From the NCBI RefSeq assembly GCF_004770905.1, contig NZ_RQHT01000012.1, positions 372,001 through 436,000 on the forward strand: a stretch of DNA of 64,000 nucleotides, written 5' to 3'. The stretch is from Leptospira bandrabouensis (GTDB lineage: Bacteria; Spirochaetota; Leptospiria; Leptospirales; Leptospiraceae). Shown here piece by piece: positions 39,188 to 49,646 of the stretch; the stretch's first letter is position 1, and each line of letters begins with the position of its first letter. The translations under genes were made by a program, and so were the position numbers. The notes beneath the pieces were generated by a model. That model had not been told where the DNA came from. It saw only the letters and a program-made list of their open reading frames with translations, and ran no database searches.

Positions 39188-41941
39188 ATGTTAGATAAGA
39201 ATTTAAAACGCATTCAGTTCCAAGAGTCCGAGTCCGCATGGATTCGTTCCTTTACTGTAGAATCGATCAAATGTCTCATTGTTTGCCGTGGTCCTGTTCG
39301 AAAGGAAACGATGGATGTATTTGATGCCATTGGTGTGAAAGAATATGGAATTTTATTATCTGAAAAAGATTCCATTGTTTATCCAAAAGCTCTTGCACCA
39401 GAACTTCGTAACTTTCGATTCCCAGAAAACATTCACCGAGTTCCTGATTATATGGGAGCGGGGAAAGAAGAGAAAGAACAACGCATTCACCAAATTATTG
39501 GTATTGCCAAAGACAATGGATACACTCATATCTTTGCTGGTTACGGATTTATGGCAGAAGATGCGGAATTCATTGAAGCCATTGAAAAAACAGGGATTAT
39601 TTTTATGGGACCAAGTTCCCATGTTGCCAAAGGTGCCGGTGCCAAAGATGAAGCAAAGAAACTTGCAAGAAGTCTTAATGTATCTGTAACGCCTGGTGTT
39701 GATAATATCACAGCTCTTGCTTTACTTCGTAAAACTGGAAATTCAAAAGATGGACTTTTGAAAGTTGCAAAAGAAAACAATCTAAACTTTTCTTTCAACG
39801 ATTCCAAGTCATTGGAAGACAATGCGGAAGATTTACTCCAACTTTCTTATGAAAAAACCATAGACATCACTTCTATCCCTGATTTACAAAAAGAGTCTTC
39901 CATCCTTTGTGAAGATATTTGGAAAAAATATCCGGGCAAACGAATCCGATTCAAATACATCGGTGGTGGTGGTGGAAAGGGACAAAGGGTCATCAGCGAA
40001 AAATCAGAAATTGATGCTGCTGTGATGGAAATCCTTGCTGAATCAAAAGTCACTGCGGTTGGTTCGAATAGAAACTTCCTGATCGAACTTAATATCGAAA
40101 ACACTCGCCACAACGAAATCCAGCTCATCGGTAACGGGGAATGGTCTTTATCACTGGGTGGTCGGGATTGTTCCTTACAAATGCACGAACAAAAACTTTT
40201 GGAAATTTCACAAACTGTGGAGTTATTACAAAAAGAAGCAGATCTCGTTCGTTCTACCAATGCCAAAAAAGCTGCCATCCTCGATAAGGATGTCCAAACT
40301 TTAAAGGATATGGAACACCAAGCGGAAGTGTTTGGTAAGGCCATTCGTTTGAATTCCGTTTCTACGTTTGAATGTATCGTAGAAGGAAATAGTTTTTTCT
40401 TTATGGAAGTTAACACAAGGATCCAGGTGGAGCACCGTGTTACAGAGATGGTGTACAAAATGAAGTTCACCAATCCAAACGACCCGAATGATTTTTTCTA
40501 TATCGATTCTCTTGTGGAAGCAATGGCAGTTCTTTCCATCCACGGACCAAGAGTTCCAAAACCAGAAAGAATTTTACGAAATATTTCTGGGGCAGAAGTT
40601 CGAATCAATGCAACAAACCGAGCTCTCCAACCACATGCGGGTGGGATCATACAAAACTGGTCCAAGGCTCTCCCTGAAGAAATCAGGGACGACCAAGGAA
40701 TTTGTACTCGTAACCCAGATACAGGCGCTTTTGTACATTATAATCTTGCAGGTGCGTATGATTCAAACGTGGCTCTTCTTGTTTCCTATGGAAATTCAAG
40801 AACAGAAAACTTGGAAATTTTAGGAAATATCCTTCGCAAAACAGAACTTAGAGGGCAAAACCTAGAAACCAACTTACTAGTTCACTATGGACTCATCCAA
40901 TGGATTTTAGGTAAGGACGCGATGTTCAAACCATCCACAGCGTTTATGATTTCCTATTTAGCTGGAATTGGTGCCTTACAATCGATCATTAATGATTTGG
41001 ATTTAGAATACCTTTGGACAGAAAAAACAAAGGCTTCTGATGCTGATCTAAAGAAAATCCTAAACAAAAAAATGACTCTTGTCATTCGTCCTATGGAACG
41101 GCTTCTTGCAAACCCACATCTTCTTGGTGGATTCCTCGGATACTTTGACGGAAAACTTTGGACTCGCACTGGGTCTAATGTAGAATTCAATGAAAACCCA
41201 ATCCAATTTTTAGATTCTTTGTATTACTATTTGAACCTAGATACAACAGAAGAAAAAGCAAGTTCTGAAAAGATTTGGGATCATGATGCTAAGTTACTGA
41301 GTGAAGCAAAAGATTTTTATACTGAACTTTCAAAAAGAACAGGACTAAGTTCATGGAAAGAATTATCAGATGCTTTAACCAAAGGCAAAAATCCTTCCAA
41401 GTCTCTCACAGATGATCTTTGGAACGCTTCTGTGGCAAGCCATAATGGGTTTCAAGCTGGTCTTGAAACACTACTCTTACTTCCTAAAATCGGTATCAAA
41501 TCAAACTTCTTTGGTTTGGATGTGAATGCTGACTTGGACGGGGTAGTGCCTGATGAATTCAAAAACAAAGATACAAGAGATGCCTTTATCAAAATGCTCA
41601 ATCCTCCACCAAAAATGTCTGGGGATGAAATTGTGGCTCCAATGGGTGGAATGTTCTACTCAAAAGAAGCTCCCAATCTTCCTCCACTGATAAACGAAGG
41701 AGATCATTTCCAAGCAGGGCAACCTCTTTTTATCATTGAAGTCATGAAGATGTTTAACAAAATCCTGGCTCCAGTGAGTGGAACCATTGTTAAAAACTTA
41801 ATGGTGGATTCGGATGGAAAAATTGTGACTAAAGCACAACCTATCTTTAAAATCAAACCAGATGAGGTTTTAAAGGAAGAGTCTCCTGAAGAAATTCGGG
41901 CAAGAAAAGTAAAGGTAACAAAAGAACTGGGTCTCGGCTAA
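39188..41941 (+). CDS. Acyl-CoA carboxylase, biotin carboxylase/biotin carrier subunit
   Basis: A 917-residue subunit joining biotin carboxylase (about 20-510), a linker, and a C-terminal biotinyl domain with the biotin lysine in EVMKMFNK. The ATP-grasp motif GGGGGKGQRV and the metal/bicarbonate segment MEVNTRIQVEH are intact. The segment usually written ERDCSxQRRxQK reads GRDCSLQMHEQK, so the core is divergent. An insertion (about residues 175-245) enlarges the ATP-grasp lid region relative to AccC. It carboxylates its own biotin with ATP and bicarbonate. It ends one base from the convergent cheB stop. Confidence 0.87.
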   Translation: MLDKNLKRIQFQESESAWIRSFTVESIKCLIVCRGPVRKETMDVFDAIGVKEYGILLSEKDSIVYPKALAPELRNFRFPENIHRVPDYMGAGKEEKEQRIHQIIGIAKDNGYTHIFAGYGFMAEDAEFIEAIEKTGIIFMGPSSHVAKGAGAKDEAKKLARSLNVSVTPGVDNITALALLRKTGNSKDGLLKVAKENNLNFSFNDSKSLEDNAEDLLQLSYEKTIDITSIPDLQKESSILCEDIWKKYPGKRIRFKYIGGGGGKGQRVISEKSEIDAAVMEILAESKVTAVGSNRNFLIELNIENTRHNEIQLIGNGEWSLSLGGRDCSLQMHEQKLLEISQTVELLQKEADLVRSTNAKKAAILDKDVQTLKDMEHQAEVFGKAIRLNSVSTFECIVEGNSFFFMEVNTRIQVEHRVTEMVYKMKFTNPNDPNDFFYIDSLVEAMAVLSIHGPRVPKPERILRNISGAEVRINATNRALQPHAGGIIQNWSKALPEEIRDDQGICTRNPDTGAFVHYNLAGAYDSNVALLVSYGNSRTENLEILGNILRKTELRGQNLETNLLVHYGLIQWILGKDAMFKPSTAFMISYLAGIGALQSIINDLDLEYLWTEKTKASDADLKKILNKKMTLVIRPMERLLANPHLLGGFLGYFDGKLWTRTGSNVEFNENPIQFLDSLYYYLNLDTTEEKASSEKIWDHDAKLLSEAKDFYTELSKRTGLSSWKELSDALTKGKNPSKSLTDDLWNASVASHNGFQAGLETLLLLPKIGIKSNFFGLDVNADLDGVVPDEFKNKDTRDAFIKMLNPPPKMSGDEIVAPMGGMFYSKEAPNLPPLINEGDHFQAGQPLFIIEVMKMFNKILAPVSGTIVKNLMVDSDGKIVTKAQPIFKIKPDEVLKEESPEEIRARKVKVTKELGLG

Positions 41942-42994
41942 TCAACCGTAACCCACAATTGTTTTGTAAATTTCATTAAGAGGGAGGATGTGGTTCACAC
42001 CTCCTCTCTTAATCGCTTCTTTTGGCATTCCAAACACAACAGAAGTTTCTTCATTTTGGGCAATCGTATCTGCCCCAGCTTCTTTCATTTCCAAAAGTCC
42101 AGAAGCACCATCATCACCCATACCTGTCATAATGATTCCTTTGGAATTTTTACCCGCTTGCCTTGCGACAGAACGAAATAATACATCAACGGAAGGTTTG
42201 TGGCGATTGACAAGAGGGCCATCTGTGACTTCAACAAAGTATTGAGCGCCTGAACGTTTCACTGTCATATGTTGATTTCCTGGAGCAATGAGAGCAAGGC
42301 CCCTAACGACACGGTCCCCATCTTTCGCCTCTTTAACGTTAATTTCGCAAATGGAATCCAGACGTTTTGCAAATGCTTCGGTAAATTTTTCAGGCATATG
42401 TTGGACGATGACTATGCCTGGTGTTTTATCTCTGGGAAGTTTGGTGAGAACTTGTTCTAACGCTATGGTTCCTCCTGTGGAAGTTCCAATCGCAACAATT
42501 TTTTCCGTGGCTTGGAGTTGGGAGATATCTTGTTTTTTGTCAGATTTGTTAGTGAATTGTTTTTGATTAGAAAATAAGGGAAGTGTTTTTAAAGAAACAG
42601 ATGCTGCTGCCAGTACGGCATCTGTGAGTTCAACTATACTTTCATTTAAAAAATCTTTTAATCCAATTTTAGGTTTTGTAATGATATCGCAAGCACCAAG
42701 GCTCATGGCAATCATCGCAGTATCAGAACCTTCAGTAGTTAATGTAGAACAAATCACAACAGGAGTTGGCCTTTCTTGCATGATCTTTTTTAAAAAAGAC
42801 AAACCATCCATCCTTGGCATTTCGATATCCAAAACAATGACATCTGGCCATTGATTATTCATTTTATCTAAGGCAAAAATGGGGTCAGAGGCACTTCCCA
42901 AAAATTCGAAATTAGAATCTGATTTGAAAATTTCGGTTAATACTTGTCTAACGACAGCAGAATCATCAATTACAAATACTTTTATTTTCTTCAT
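41942..42994 (-). CDS. cheB: Chemotaxis methylesterase CheB
   Basis: A 350-residue response regulator. The receiver domain (1-125) has the phospho-acceptor Asp in [13 protein letters not shown]. The C-terminal methylesterase has the catalytic Ser in AIGTSTGGT, a His in IVQHMPEKF and the Asp region [10 protein letters not shown]. It demethylates or deamidates chemoreceptors to adapt signalling. It is the last gene of the che cluster, four bases after cheD. No cheR accompanies it here. Confidence 0.95.
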   Translation of the reverse strand: MKKIKVFVIDDSAVVRQVLTEIFKSDSNFEFLGSASDPIFALDKMNNQWPDVIVLDIEMPRMDGLSFLKKIMQERPTPVVICSTLTTEGSDTAMIAMSLGACDIITKPKIGLKDFLNESIVELTDAVLAAASVSLKTLPLFSNQKQFTNKSDKKQDISQLQATEKIVAIGTSTGGTIALEQVLTKLPRDKTPGIVIVQHMPEKFTEAFAKRLDSICEINVKEAKDGDRVVRGLALIAPGNQHMTVKRSGAQYFVEVTDGPLVNRHKPSVDVLFRSVARQAGKNSKGIIMTGMGDDGASGLLEMKEAGADTIAQNEETSVVFGMPKEAIKRGGVNHILPLNEIYKTIVGYG

Positions 42995-42998
42995 AAGA

Positions 42999-43487
42999 TT
43001 ACTTTTTTTCTACCCAAACTTCGCCATCCCAGACGGTGAAATATATCTTTCGAGATAAGTTTCCTCCGGTATCTTCAGAAATTATTTTAATTTCATTTTC
43101 ACCTAAAATTTTTTTTGCAAATTCTGAATTCCTCGCTCCCACATGAGAATTTGAATTGTCTTTTAAAATTTCTCTTTCTTCATGAAGAAACATATTAGAA
43201 CCACCAAAAACTTTCGCAAAATATTCATTAGGTTTTGAATTGTGTTTCTTTATTTCGTTTAAAAAAAAGGATACGGCATCAATCCCATATTTATGAGTTT
43301 TTTCTGAGTGAATTTCGGCAGGTGAGGGGAGTAGGTAATGGCACATCCCCCCTATATGCCGATTCGGATGCCATAAAATAATAGAAACACAGGATCCAAG
43401 TAAAGTTCTAACTCTAAATTCGGGGCCACCGAAGAAAATTTCTCCCGGATTTAAAAAACGGTCTATTACTTTCTTCGGTGCTTCCAT
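42999..43487 (-). CDS. cheD: Chemoreceptor glutamine deamidase CheD
   Basis: A 162-residue CheD with the catalytic Cys in [14 protein letters not shown] and the His in GGMCHYLLP. The later motif KVFGGSNMF is also typical. It deamidates receptor glutamines and can be regulated by CheC/CheY in other bacteria; no cheC is adjacent. It abuts cheW and is four bases from cheB, so the three are co-translated. Confidence 0.95.
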   Translation of the reverse strand: MEAPKKVIDRFLNPGEIFFGGPEFRVRTLLGSCVSIILWHPNRHIGGMCHYLLPSPAEIHSEKTHKYGIDAVSFFLNEIKKHNSKPNEYFAKVFGGSNMFLHEEREILKDNSNSHVGARNSEFAKKILGENEIKIISEDTGGNLSRKIYFTVWDGEVWVEKK

Positions 43488-43964
43488 TTAAGTAACATTA
43501 GTGGATGTTTCATGGATTGCTTGTATTTCGGAAAGTTCCAAAATTTGGTTCACTTTTAAGATGATCACAAATTTATTCTCTAATTTTCCAAGACCTTGGA
43601 TGAAATCCAATCGGATCTTGGAGCCAAAACTAGGAGGTTCTTCTATAGATTCGGGTGGTATGTCTACCACTTCATTTACTGCATCTACAAGAAGTCCTAC
43701 ATCCACAATTTCGTTTTCCAATTTGATTTCTGTAATGATGATACAGGTTTTGCGATTGGTTTCTGTTTTTCTTCTGTAGAACCTCATATTGAGATCAATC
43801 ACTGGAACTACATTGCCGCGGAGATTGATGACTCCTGGGATGTATTCCGGCATCATAGGAACATGAGTCACTGATTCATATTCAATGATTTCTTTGATAT
43901 ATAAGATTCCCAAGCCAAAGAGTTCCTCGGAAATCTGGAAGGTTAAGTATTGGAGTTCCTGCAT
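43488..43964 (-). CDS. cheW: Chemotaxis coupling protein CheW
   Basis: A 158-residue CheW domain protein: FQISEELFGLGILYIKEII at the start and the signature PGVINLRGNVVPVIDL near residue 45. It couples the receptor at 43978-46692 to CheA. It lies 13 bases after the receptor gene. Confidence 0.95.
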   Translation of the reverse strand: MQELQYLTFQISEELFGLGILYIKEIIEYESVTHVPMMPEYIPGVINLRGNVVPVIDLNMRFYRRKTETNRKTCIIITEIKLENEIVDVGLLVDAVNEVVDIPPESIEEPPSFGSKIRLDFIQGLGKLENKFVIILKVNQILELSEIQAIHETSTNVT

Positions 43965-43977
43965 ATTGGTAACCTAC

Positions 43978-46692
43978 TTAATACTTTTGGAACTTTTTAT
44001 TCTCATCGGCTGGTTCCGTTTTTCTGGCATTTGGGGTTTGTAACCTTCCACCAGGTTTTGTTTGCGGTTTTGAATGTTTTGATTCTACTACTGATTGGAA
44101 ACCAACCTGTTTTCCTAATTTAAAGAAACTAATAGAAGAAAGAAGTTTTTCTGCTTGGGCTTGTAATTCCTCTGCAATGGCAGCCAATTCTTCCGAAGCG
44201 CTTGCCGATTGTTGTGAAACTTGGTCTAGTTGCCCCATGGCTTTATTCACTTCATTGACACCCGAGGATTGTTCCTGACTTGCCGCAGTGATTTCTTGAA
44301 CAAGATCCGCAGTTTTATTAATGGCTGGTACAATTTCTTCGATTAGTTTTCCTGCCGATTCTGCAATTTGAACCGAACTTCCTGCCAAACTACCAATTTC
44401 ATTTGCTGATTTCTGCGAACGTTCAGCCAATTTTCTTACTTCTGAGGCAACTACCGCAAATCCTTTTCCATGTTCACCTGCTCTGGCCGCTTCGATAGCA
44501 GCATTTAATGCAAGTAAGTTGGTTTGGTAAGCAATGTCTTCAATGATTGAAATTTTATCTGCAATCTCTTTCATTGCTGTAACAGTATTTTTGACTGCTT
44601 CTCCACCTTGTTTTGCATCTTTCGCTGATTTAGTGGCAATTGTATCAGTTTGTTTTGCATTTTCTGCATTTTGATCAATGGAGGCACCCATCTCTTCTAA
44701 TGAAGCAGAAGTTTCTTCGACGGAGGCGGCTTGTTCACTGGCACCTTGCGAAAGAGTACTTGCCGTTGATGCAACTTCATCTGCTGCATTGACAAGTGCA
44801 TCTGTATTTGCTCTCACATCGTTGATGATATCTACAAGTTTTTTTGAAGTATTATTGAAGGAATCTCTTAATCTTGCAAATCCACCATCGTATTCATTTG
44901 TTATGAGTTGTGTTAGATCACCATTTTCTAAAGCAGATAGACCAATGACGAGATCGTCCACAATACGTGCTGTTTCAATTGCAATGTTTTTTTGTTCTGT
45001 GATATCCGTTGCAAATTTGATTACTTTGTATGGTTTTCCGTTTAAATCGAGGATAGGGTTGTATGTAGCTTGTAACCAAACATTTTTTCCTTCCTTACCA
45101 ATTCGTCTGTACTCTGCAGTTTGAAATTCTCCGCGATTGAGGGCAGCCCAGAATTGACGATACTCTTCTGAGTTTACCATGGATGGTTCCACAAACATTC
45201 TATGATGTTTTCCAACAATCTCTTGTAACCCATAACCCATAGTTTTTAGAAAGATATCATTGGCTGTAATGATAGTTCCATCCATATTGAATTCTATTGT
45301 TGCCTGGGCTTTGTTAATCGCCTCAATTTGACCAATATACTCTCTGACTATTTTTTTGTTAGCTGTGATATCTGTTGCAAATTTGATTACTTTAAATGGT
45401 TTTCCATTGGAGTCCAAAATGGGCGTATAGGTAGCTTGAAGCCAAACTTCTTTTCCATTTTTACCGATACGTTTGTATTCAGCAGTTTGAAATTCACCTC
45501 GATTAAGGGCAGCCCAGAATTGACGATAAGACTCCGAGTTTGCCTCTTGAGTTTCTAAGAATATTCGATGGTGTTGGCCTTTGATTTCATTTAAACTATA
45601 GTCCATTAAGTTTAAGAAATTCTCATTAGCGGTAACTATGGTTCCATCCATATTAAATTCAATCGTTGCTTGCGACCTTTCAATCGCTTTCGCGTTGGCA
45701 TTCGCTTCTGTTACATCTGCCCATTCCACAACACTTCCAAGTCTTTCTCCGGAACTAGTAATGATTGGGTTTGCAGTTAAGTTAAATTCTCTATTTGCAA
45801 TTTTGATACTAGATTTATGTTCTGAAGTGAACGTACCGAGAAGTTTTCTTTGGTGACTTGGGTCTTTATGGTAACTGTCAATATTACTGCCCATTAAATT
45901 ACTTAATGAAAAATTTCTGATTTGCGATTTGATCTCGGTTTCGGACTTCGCAAACATTGACTGGATTGCTTTGTTCATATAAACTACATTCAAATTTAAA
46001 TCAGAAATCATTACGTTGGTGGATACACTATCCAAAGCAGTTTTGATTTGAATGGCATCTTTTAGCGGTTTTTCAACTTGTCTCAGAAGTAATAAAAGAA
46101 GGCTTGCTGTGATAATCAGAAAAACTACTGCTGAAATAAAAACGGGTAAAAACTTTTCTTTTGATGGAGTAATTTCTTTTGTAACTTCAATGATACTATC
46201 TTTAGCAAGTTGTGAATTCCATTTGGAAATAGAACTAGAATATTTTTTCCAAAACTCTTGAAGATTGTTTTTTAGGTTTTCTTTTTTAGCAGAATCCTCT
46301 GGCTCATTTATGTATGTCTTAATTGCATTTAGATATTCATCTTTTTCTGTTTTTGTAGTTTTTTGGATATTTAACTCTTCTTTAGAGGATGGAAAAGAAC
46401 TAGTTTTATCCCATTCTGTGTTTAGTTTTTCTAAATCATATTTAATTTTAGCTACTGAAGTTTTATCTATCTCTTGTGACTGGAGGACCGTAGAGATATC
46501 CGATTGAATCGATTGGCTAAGATTCCAAATGGATGTTAGGTGCTCTGTTTTTTGTAACTGTAAGTTCTTTTTATCCTCCGAAATACTTGAATCCATAAGT
46601 ATTCCCCAGGAGTAAACTAAAGTCCAAATTGCAAATAGTAAGCCTGTAAGGAAAAAGCCTATTAGCTTTGTGCTTATCTTTATGTTTTTCAT
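43978..46692 (-). CDS. Methyl-accepting chemotaxis protein with tandem PAS domains
   Basis: A 904-residue receptor with two membrane segments (about 10-32 and 183-203) around a helical periplasmic sensor. Three PAS domains follow (about 210-325, 330-450, 452-570). The second and third are near copies: [15 protein letters not shown] occurs in both, and their DNA is repeated at a 366-base interval. The signalling domain has the conserved hairpin tip [20 protein letters not shown]. The last residues are Lys/Gln-rich. PAS domains suggest cytoplasmic sensing of redox, ligand or light. It lies 10 bases after cheA. Confidence 0.93.
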   Translation of the reverse strand: MKNIKISTKLIGFFLTGLLFAIWTLVYSWGILMDSSISEDKKNLQLQKTEHLTSIWNLSQSIQSDISTVLQSQEIDKTSVAKIKYDLEKLNTEWDKTSSFPSSKEELNIQKTTKTEKDEYLNAIKTYINEPEDSAKKENLKNNLQEFWKKYSSSISKWNSQLAKDSIIEVTKEITPSKEKFLPVFISAVVFLIITASLLLLLLRQVEKPLKDAIQIKTALDSVSTNVMISDLNLNVVYMNKAIQSMFAKSETEIKSQIRNFSLSNLMGSNIDSYHKDPSHQRKLLGTFTSEHKSSIKIANREFNLTANPIITSSGERLGSVVEWADVTEANANAKAIERSQATIEFNMDGTIVTANENFLNLMDYSLNEIKGQHHRIFLETQEANSESYRQFWAALNRGEFQTAEYKRIGKNGKEVWLQATYTPILDSNGKPFKVIKFATDITANKKIVREYIGQIEAINKAQATIEFNMDGTIITANDIFLKTMGYGLQEIVGKHHRMFVEPSMVNSEEYRQFWAALNRGEFQTAEYRRIGKEGKNVWLQATYNPILDLNGKPYKVIKFATDITEQKNIAIETARIVDDLVIGLSALENGDLTQLITNEYDGGFARLRDSFNNTSKKLVDIINDVRANTDALVNAADEVASTASTLSQGASEQAASVEETSASLEEMGASIDQNAENAKQTDTIATKSAKDAKQGGEAVKNTVTAMKEIADKISIIEDIAYQTNLLALNAAIEAARAGEHGKGFAVVASEVRKLAERSQKSANEIGSLAGSSVQIAESAGKLIEEIVPAINKTADLVQEITAASQEQSSGVNEVNKAMGQLDQVSQQSASASEELAAIAEELQAQAEKLLSSISFFKLGKQVGFQSVVESKHSKPQTKPGGRLQTPNARKTEPADENKKFQKY

Positions 46693-46702
46693 ATTATCCT
46701 CT

Positions 46703-48904
46703 TCATTTATATAATTTTTCGTTTTCTATAGCGATTGTCCTTTCAAAAAGGGAAGGAATGTCTATAATGAGTGCAACATTCCCATCTCCTAAGATACTTG
46801 AACCACTGACACCTTTTACATGTCGAAATACAGAACCCATAGGTTTGATAACTGTTTGGTATTCACCTAAAAGTCGTTCTACGACGATTCCGGCTTTTTT
46901 ATCTCCATTGCGGACTATGACAATATTTTCACGGGAAGTTTCCTCTGAGGGCTCTGTTGGATAATAATCTCCTAAACGAAGGTATGGTATTAAATTCCCT
47001 CTCAGTGGAAAGAACTGATTGGCTTCGGTTTTGTTTTCTTCTGTAAAGTGAAGGCATTCCAAAACCATGTCCATGGGGATTATAAAATGGTTTTTTCCTA
47101 CTTCTACTAAAAAACCATCAATGATCGCAAGTGTGAGCGGTAAGCGAATGGTGAAGCGACTACCTTGGTTTTCTGTGGATTTTACTGTGATTGTTCCACG
47201 TAAGGATTCTATGTTTTTTAAGACAACATCTAGTCCCACACCTCTACCTGATACGTTAGTTACCTTGGTTGCAGTTGAAAATCCAGGATGGAATAGGAGT
47301 TTAAATATTTCTTCTTCTGATTCTGGTATTGGTCCTGATACAAGACCTTTATCAATTCCTTTTTGCCAAATTATTCCTTTTTGAATTCCGTTTCCATCAT
47401 CTGTAATCTCAATCGCTACACTTCCTGCCTCATGGAAGGCATTTAGTTTAATAGTACCTAGTTTTGGTTTTCCTTTTCTTAAGCGTTCTTCCGTAGTTTC
47501 TAATCCGTGGTCGCAAGCATTTCTTACTAAGTGGGTAAGGGGATCACCTAACTTATCTACTATGTTTCGATCAAGCTCAGTTTCATTTCCTTCTGTAATC
47601 AGATTAATTTCTTTACCTAGATCCTTTCCTAAGTCACGTACGGTTCTTGTGTATTTTTGAAAGGTATCACCAATTGGTACCATTCTAAGTTTTAAAGATA
47701 TTTCTCGTACTTCGTTGAGAAGTCGCATCGTATGCATTGACGACTCTTGTAAGATTGAATCTTCCAAGGTGCTTATGAGTTGATTCATATTAGCGCAAGA
47801 TACAACTAACTCGCCTACACGATTGATCAAATTATCTATTCGTTTGGAATCTACCTTTATCGTTGCTGATTTATTTTGATCTTTAAGATTTAGGTTTAAA
47901 TCTGCATTCTCCTGAACTTGATTTAAGGTTTCCTGTGTAGTGTTTGGTATTATGGATTGGGAGGTGTTCTTTATAATCCCCGTTTTTCTTGATTTTAACT
48001 CCTCGAAGTAACTGATTAAACTAGAATTTGTTAGTATGTCGATTTCTTTCCAAAGGTTACCTAGAAGGATTTCTTCTTCTGGTAGTTGCATCGATAGATC
48101 TGCTAAATATTCTATTGGAGTGCCAGGAGGTAAAATATGGAGAAATGAATCGTTCTCAATAAAGTTAAAAACTTTCCTAATCGTATTTATATCTTCCTCT
48201 GAATCAAAATGGATTTCAAAACCTAAATAACAAGATTCAGCATCAAACTCGTCGTTTGTCGGAATTTCATCTGTTATTGTTTTTAACGACTTGATCGTTC
48301 CTAGTTTTTTCAAATAACCAATAAAGGAAATGGGGTCGAGGCCTTGCGAAAAAACATTCCGATTCGGTCGAAAAGAAATCAGGTAACCTGGTATAGAATC
48401 TACTTGGTTGTTTACATTCTTAGTTCTATCTGTTTCAACTATCGCTTGCGATTCATCTGATTTCCTTACAGCTTCATTATCTTTATGAATTTCCTTTTTT
48501 AAAGAATTTTCAGATTCAGGATTTTGGAAAGGTTTCATTAATTCGATGATAGAATTACCGATCAGTATTTTTGAATCAGGAATTTTGCCTTTAGTTTCTT
48601 CGATAACTAAATAAGAAAGATGATCTTTTGCTTTAAGAAGAATTTCTGTTAAATCCTGTTGAAACGGTATTTCATGAGAACGTAATCTGTCTAAAAGGTT
48701 TTCTACTACATGGGTAAACTTTACCGTGGAATCAAAACCAAACATTCCGGCAGTACCTTTGATAGTGTGCACTGCTCGAAAAATAGCATTTAAGTCATCC
48801 TCCGTTGGTGAAGACTTTTCTGTACGTAGGAGGATTGCCTCCATATCACGAAGAAATTCTTCAGATTCAACTAAATAGGCATCTATAACCTCTGTTAAAT
48901 CCAT
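46703..48904 (-). CDS. cheA: Chemotaxis histidine kinase CheA
   Basis: A 733-residue kinase. The Hpt domain has the phospho-acceptor His46 in [14 protein letters not shown]. The P3 dimerisation helices start near [16 protein letters not shown]. The P4 kinase domain has the N-box [12 protein letters not shown] and the G-boxes DDGNGI and [10 protein letters not shown] CheW-like P5 domain ends the protein. The start overlaps the stop of the STAS gene as TAATG, which shows tight coupling. It phosphorylates CheY and CheB. Confidence 0.96.
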   Translation of the reverse strand: MDLTEVIDAYLVESEEFLRDMEAILLRTEKSSPTEDDLNAIFRAVHTIKGTAGMFGFDSTVKFTHVVENLLDRLRSHEIPFQQDLTEILLKAKDHLSYLVIEETKGKIPDSKILIGNSIIELMKPFQNPESENSLKKEIHKDNEAVRKSDESQAIVETDRTKNVNNQVDSIPGYLISFRPNRNVFSQGLDPISFIGYLKKLGTIKSLKTITDEIPTNDEFDAESCYLGFEIHFDSEEDINTIRKVFNFIENDSFLHILPPGTPIEYLADLSMQLPEEEILLGNLWKEIDILTNSSLISYFEELKSRKTGIIKNTSQSIIPNTTQETLNQVQENADLNLNLKDQNKSATIKVDSKRIDNLINRVGELVVSCANMNQLISTLEDSILQESSMHTMRLLNEVREISLKLRMVPIGDTFQKYTRTVRDLGKDLGKEINLITEGNETELDRNIVDKLGDPLTHLVRNACDHGLETTEERLRKGKPKLGTIKLNAFHEAGSVAIEITDDGNGIQKGIIWQKGIDKGLVSGPIPESEEEIFKLLFHPGFSTATKVTNVSGRGVGLDVVLKNIESLRGTITVKSTENQGSRFTIRLPLTLAIIDGFLVEVGKNHFIIPMDMVLECLHFTEENKTEANQFFPLRGNLIPYLRLGDYYPTEPSEETSRENIVIVRNGDKKAGIVVERLLGEYQTVIKPMGSVFRHVKGVSGSSILGDGNVALIIDIPSLFERTIAIENEKLYK

Positions 48905-49278
48905 TAATTGATTTTCCTTGTGCCGTAGCGGAACTCTACTTCATTAGAGTGTTCTTTTTTTACTTTAACTCTATCTCCGAAAAAACTAACAAGCCCAAGT
49001 AAATCGAGTATCTTTAGAATCGGTAGAGAATGATTTTTTAATTTGATCGAAAAATGATTTTTTTGGCTCAAATTTTTTAAAAATATTAAAAGTTGAATTC
49101 CGGCTGAATCAACTCTCTCAATTCCATTTAAATCTAATTCTATGTTTTTTCCTTGGGAGGAGACGGTCCAAATTTCGGATTGTTTTTTCCATTCTTTGAT
49201 AAAAGGTACTGTTAAATACCCATTCCAAGTAACTTCAAAACTCGAATTTGTTTCCTTTAAATTTTGGACAGGTTCCAT
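48904..49278 (-). CDS. STAS-domain protein in the che cluster
   Basis: A 124-residue STAS protein with the motif VDSAGIQLLIFL; Ser58 is at the usual phosphorylation site. STAS proteins are common in partner switching and unusual as core chemotaxis parts, although some che operons carry one. It sits between cheY and cheA with overlaps of a few bases, so it is expressed with them. No dedicated RsbW-type kinase lies beside it; the ATPase of the gene at 49639 or the phosphatases at 3.9 and 34.4 kb are candidates, but this is speculation. Confidence 0.85.
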   Translation of the reverse strand: MEPVQNLKETNSSFEVTWNGYLTVPFIKEWKKQSEIWTVSSQGKNIELDLNGIERVDSAGIQLLIFLKNLSQKNHFSIKLKNHSLPILKILDLLGLVSFFGDRVKVKKEHSNEVEFRYGTRKIN

Positions 49279-49280
49279 GG

Positions 49281-49646
49281 TTAAGGTAATAATTTCGAAA
49301 TAGTATCTAATAACTCTTCCGGTGAAAATGGTTTAGTGAGCCAGGCTTTGGCGCCGGCGTCCATTCCTTGTTGCTTTTTTTCCGGTTGAGATTCCGTAGT
49401 TAACATAATGATCGGTGTGAATTTATATTTTGAATTTTCTTTGACCTTTTTGATGAAACTAATTCCATCCATATTAGGCATATTCATGTCAGAAACAATC
49501 AAATCTACTTCATTAGATTCCAATTTTTTTAAACCTTCCAGTCCATCGCCTGCTTCTATCAATTCAAAATTTGCATTTTTTAGATGCACTGAAATGATTT
49601 TGCGGAAAACCGCAGAGTCATCAATGATCAAGATCTTTCTATTCAT
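49281..49646 (-). CDS. cheY: CheY-like response regulator
   Basis: A 121-residue single receiver domain. The start is the ATG at 49646, preceded by AAGGAAA; an earlier in-frame start would lengthen an overlap with the upstream gene. Acid pocket residues Asp9-Asp10, phospho-acceptor Asp53 (VSDMNMPNMDG), a Thr and the Lys in WLTKPFS are all present. It probably carries the CheA signal to the flagellar switch. It overlaps the receiver-ATPase gene upstream by eight bases. Confidence 0.92.
   Translation of the reverse strand: MNRKILIIDDSAVFRKIISVHLKNANFELIEAGDGLEGLKKLESNEVDLIVSDMNMPNMDGISFIKKVKENSKYKFTPIIMLTTESQPEKKQQGMDAGAKAWLTKPFSPEELLDTISKLLP

Noticed and set aside
39847..40473. 208-codon open frame opposite the biotin carboxylase
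   Set aside because: Entirely antisense to conserved catalytic sequence, and without any recognisable domain or ribosome site.
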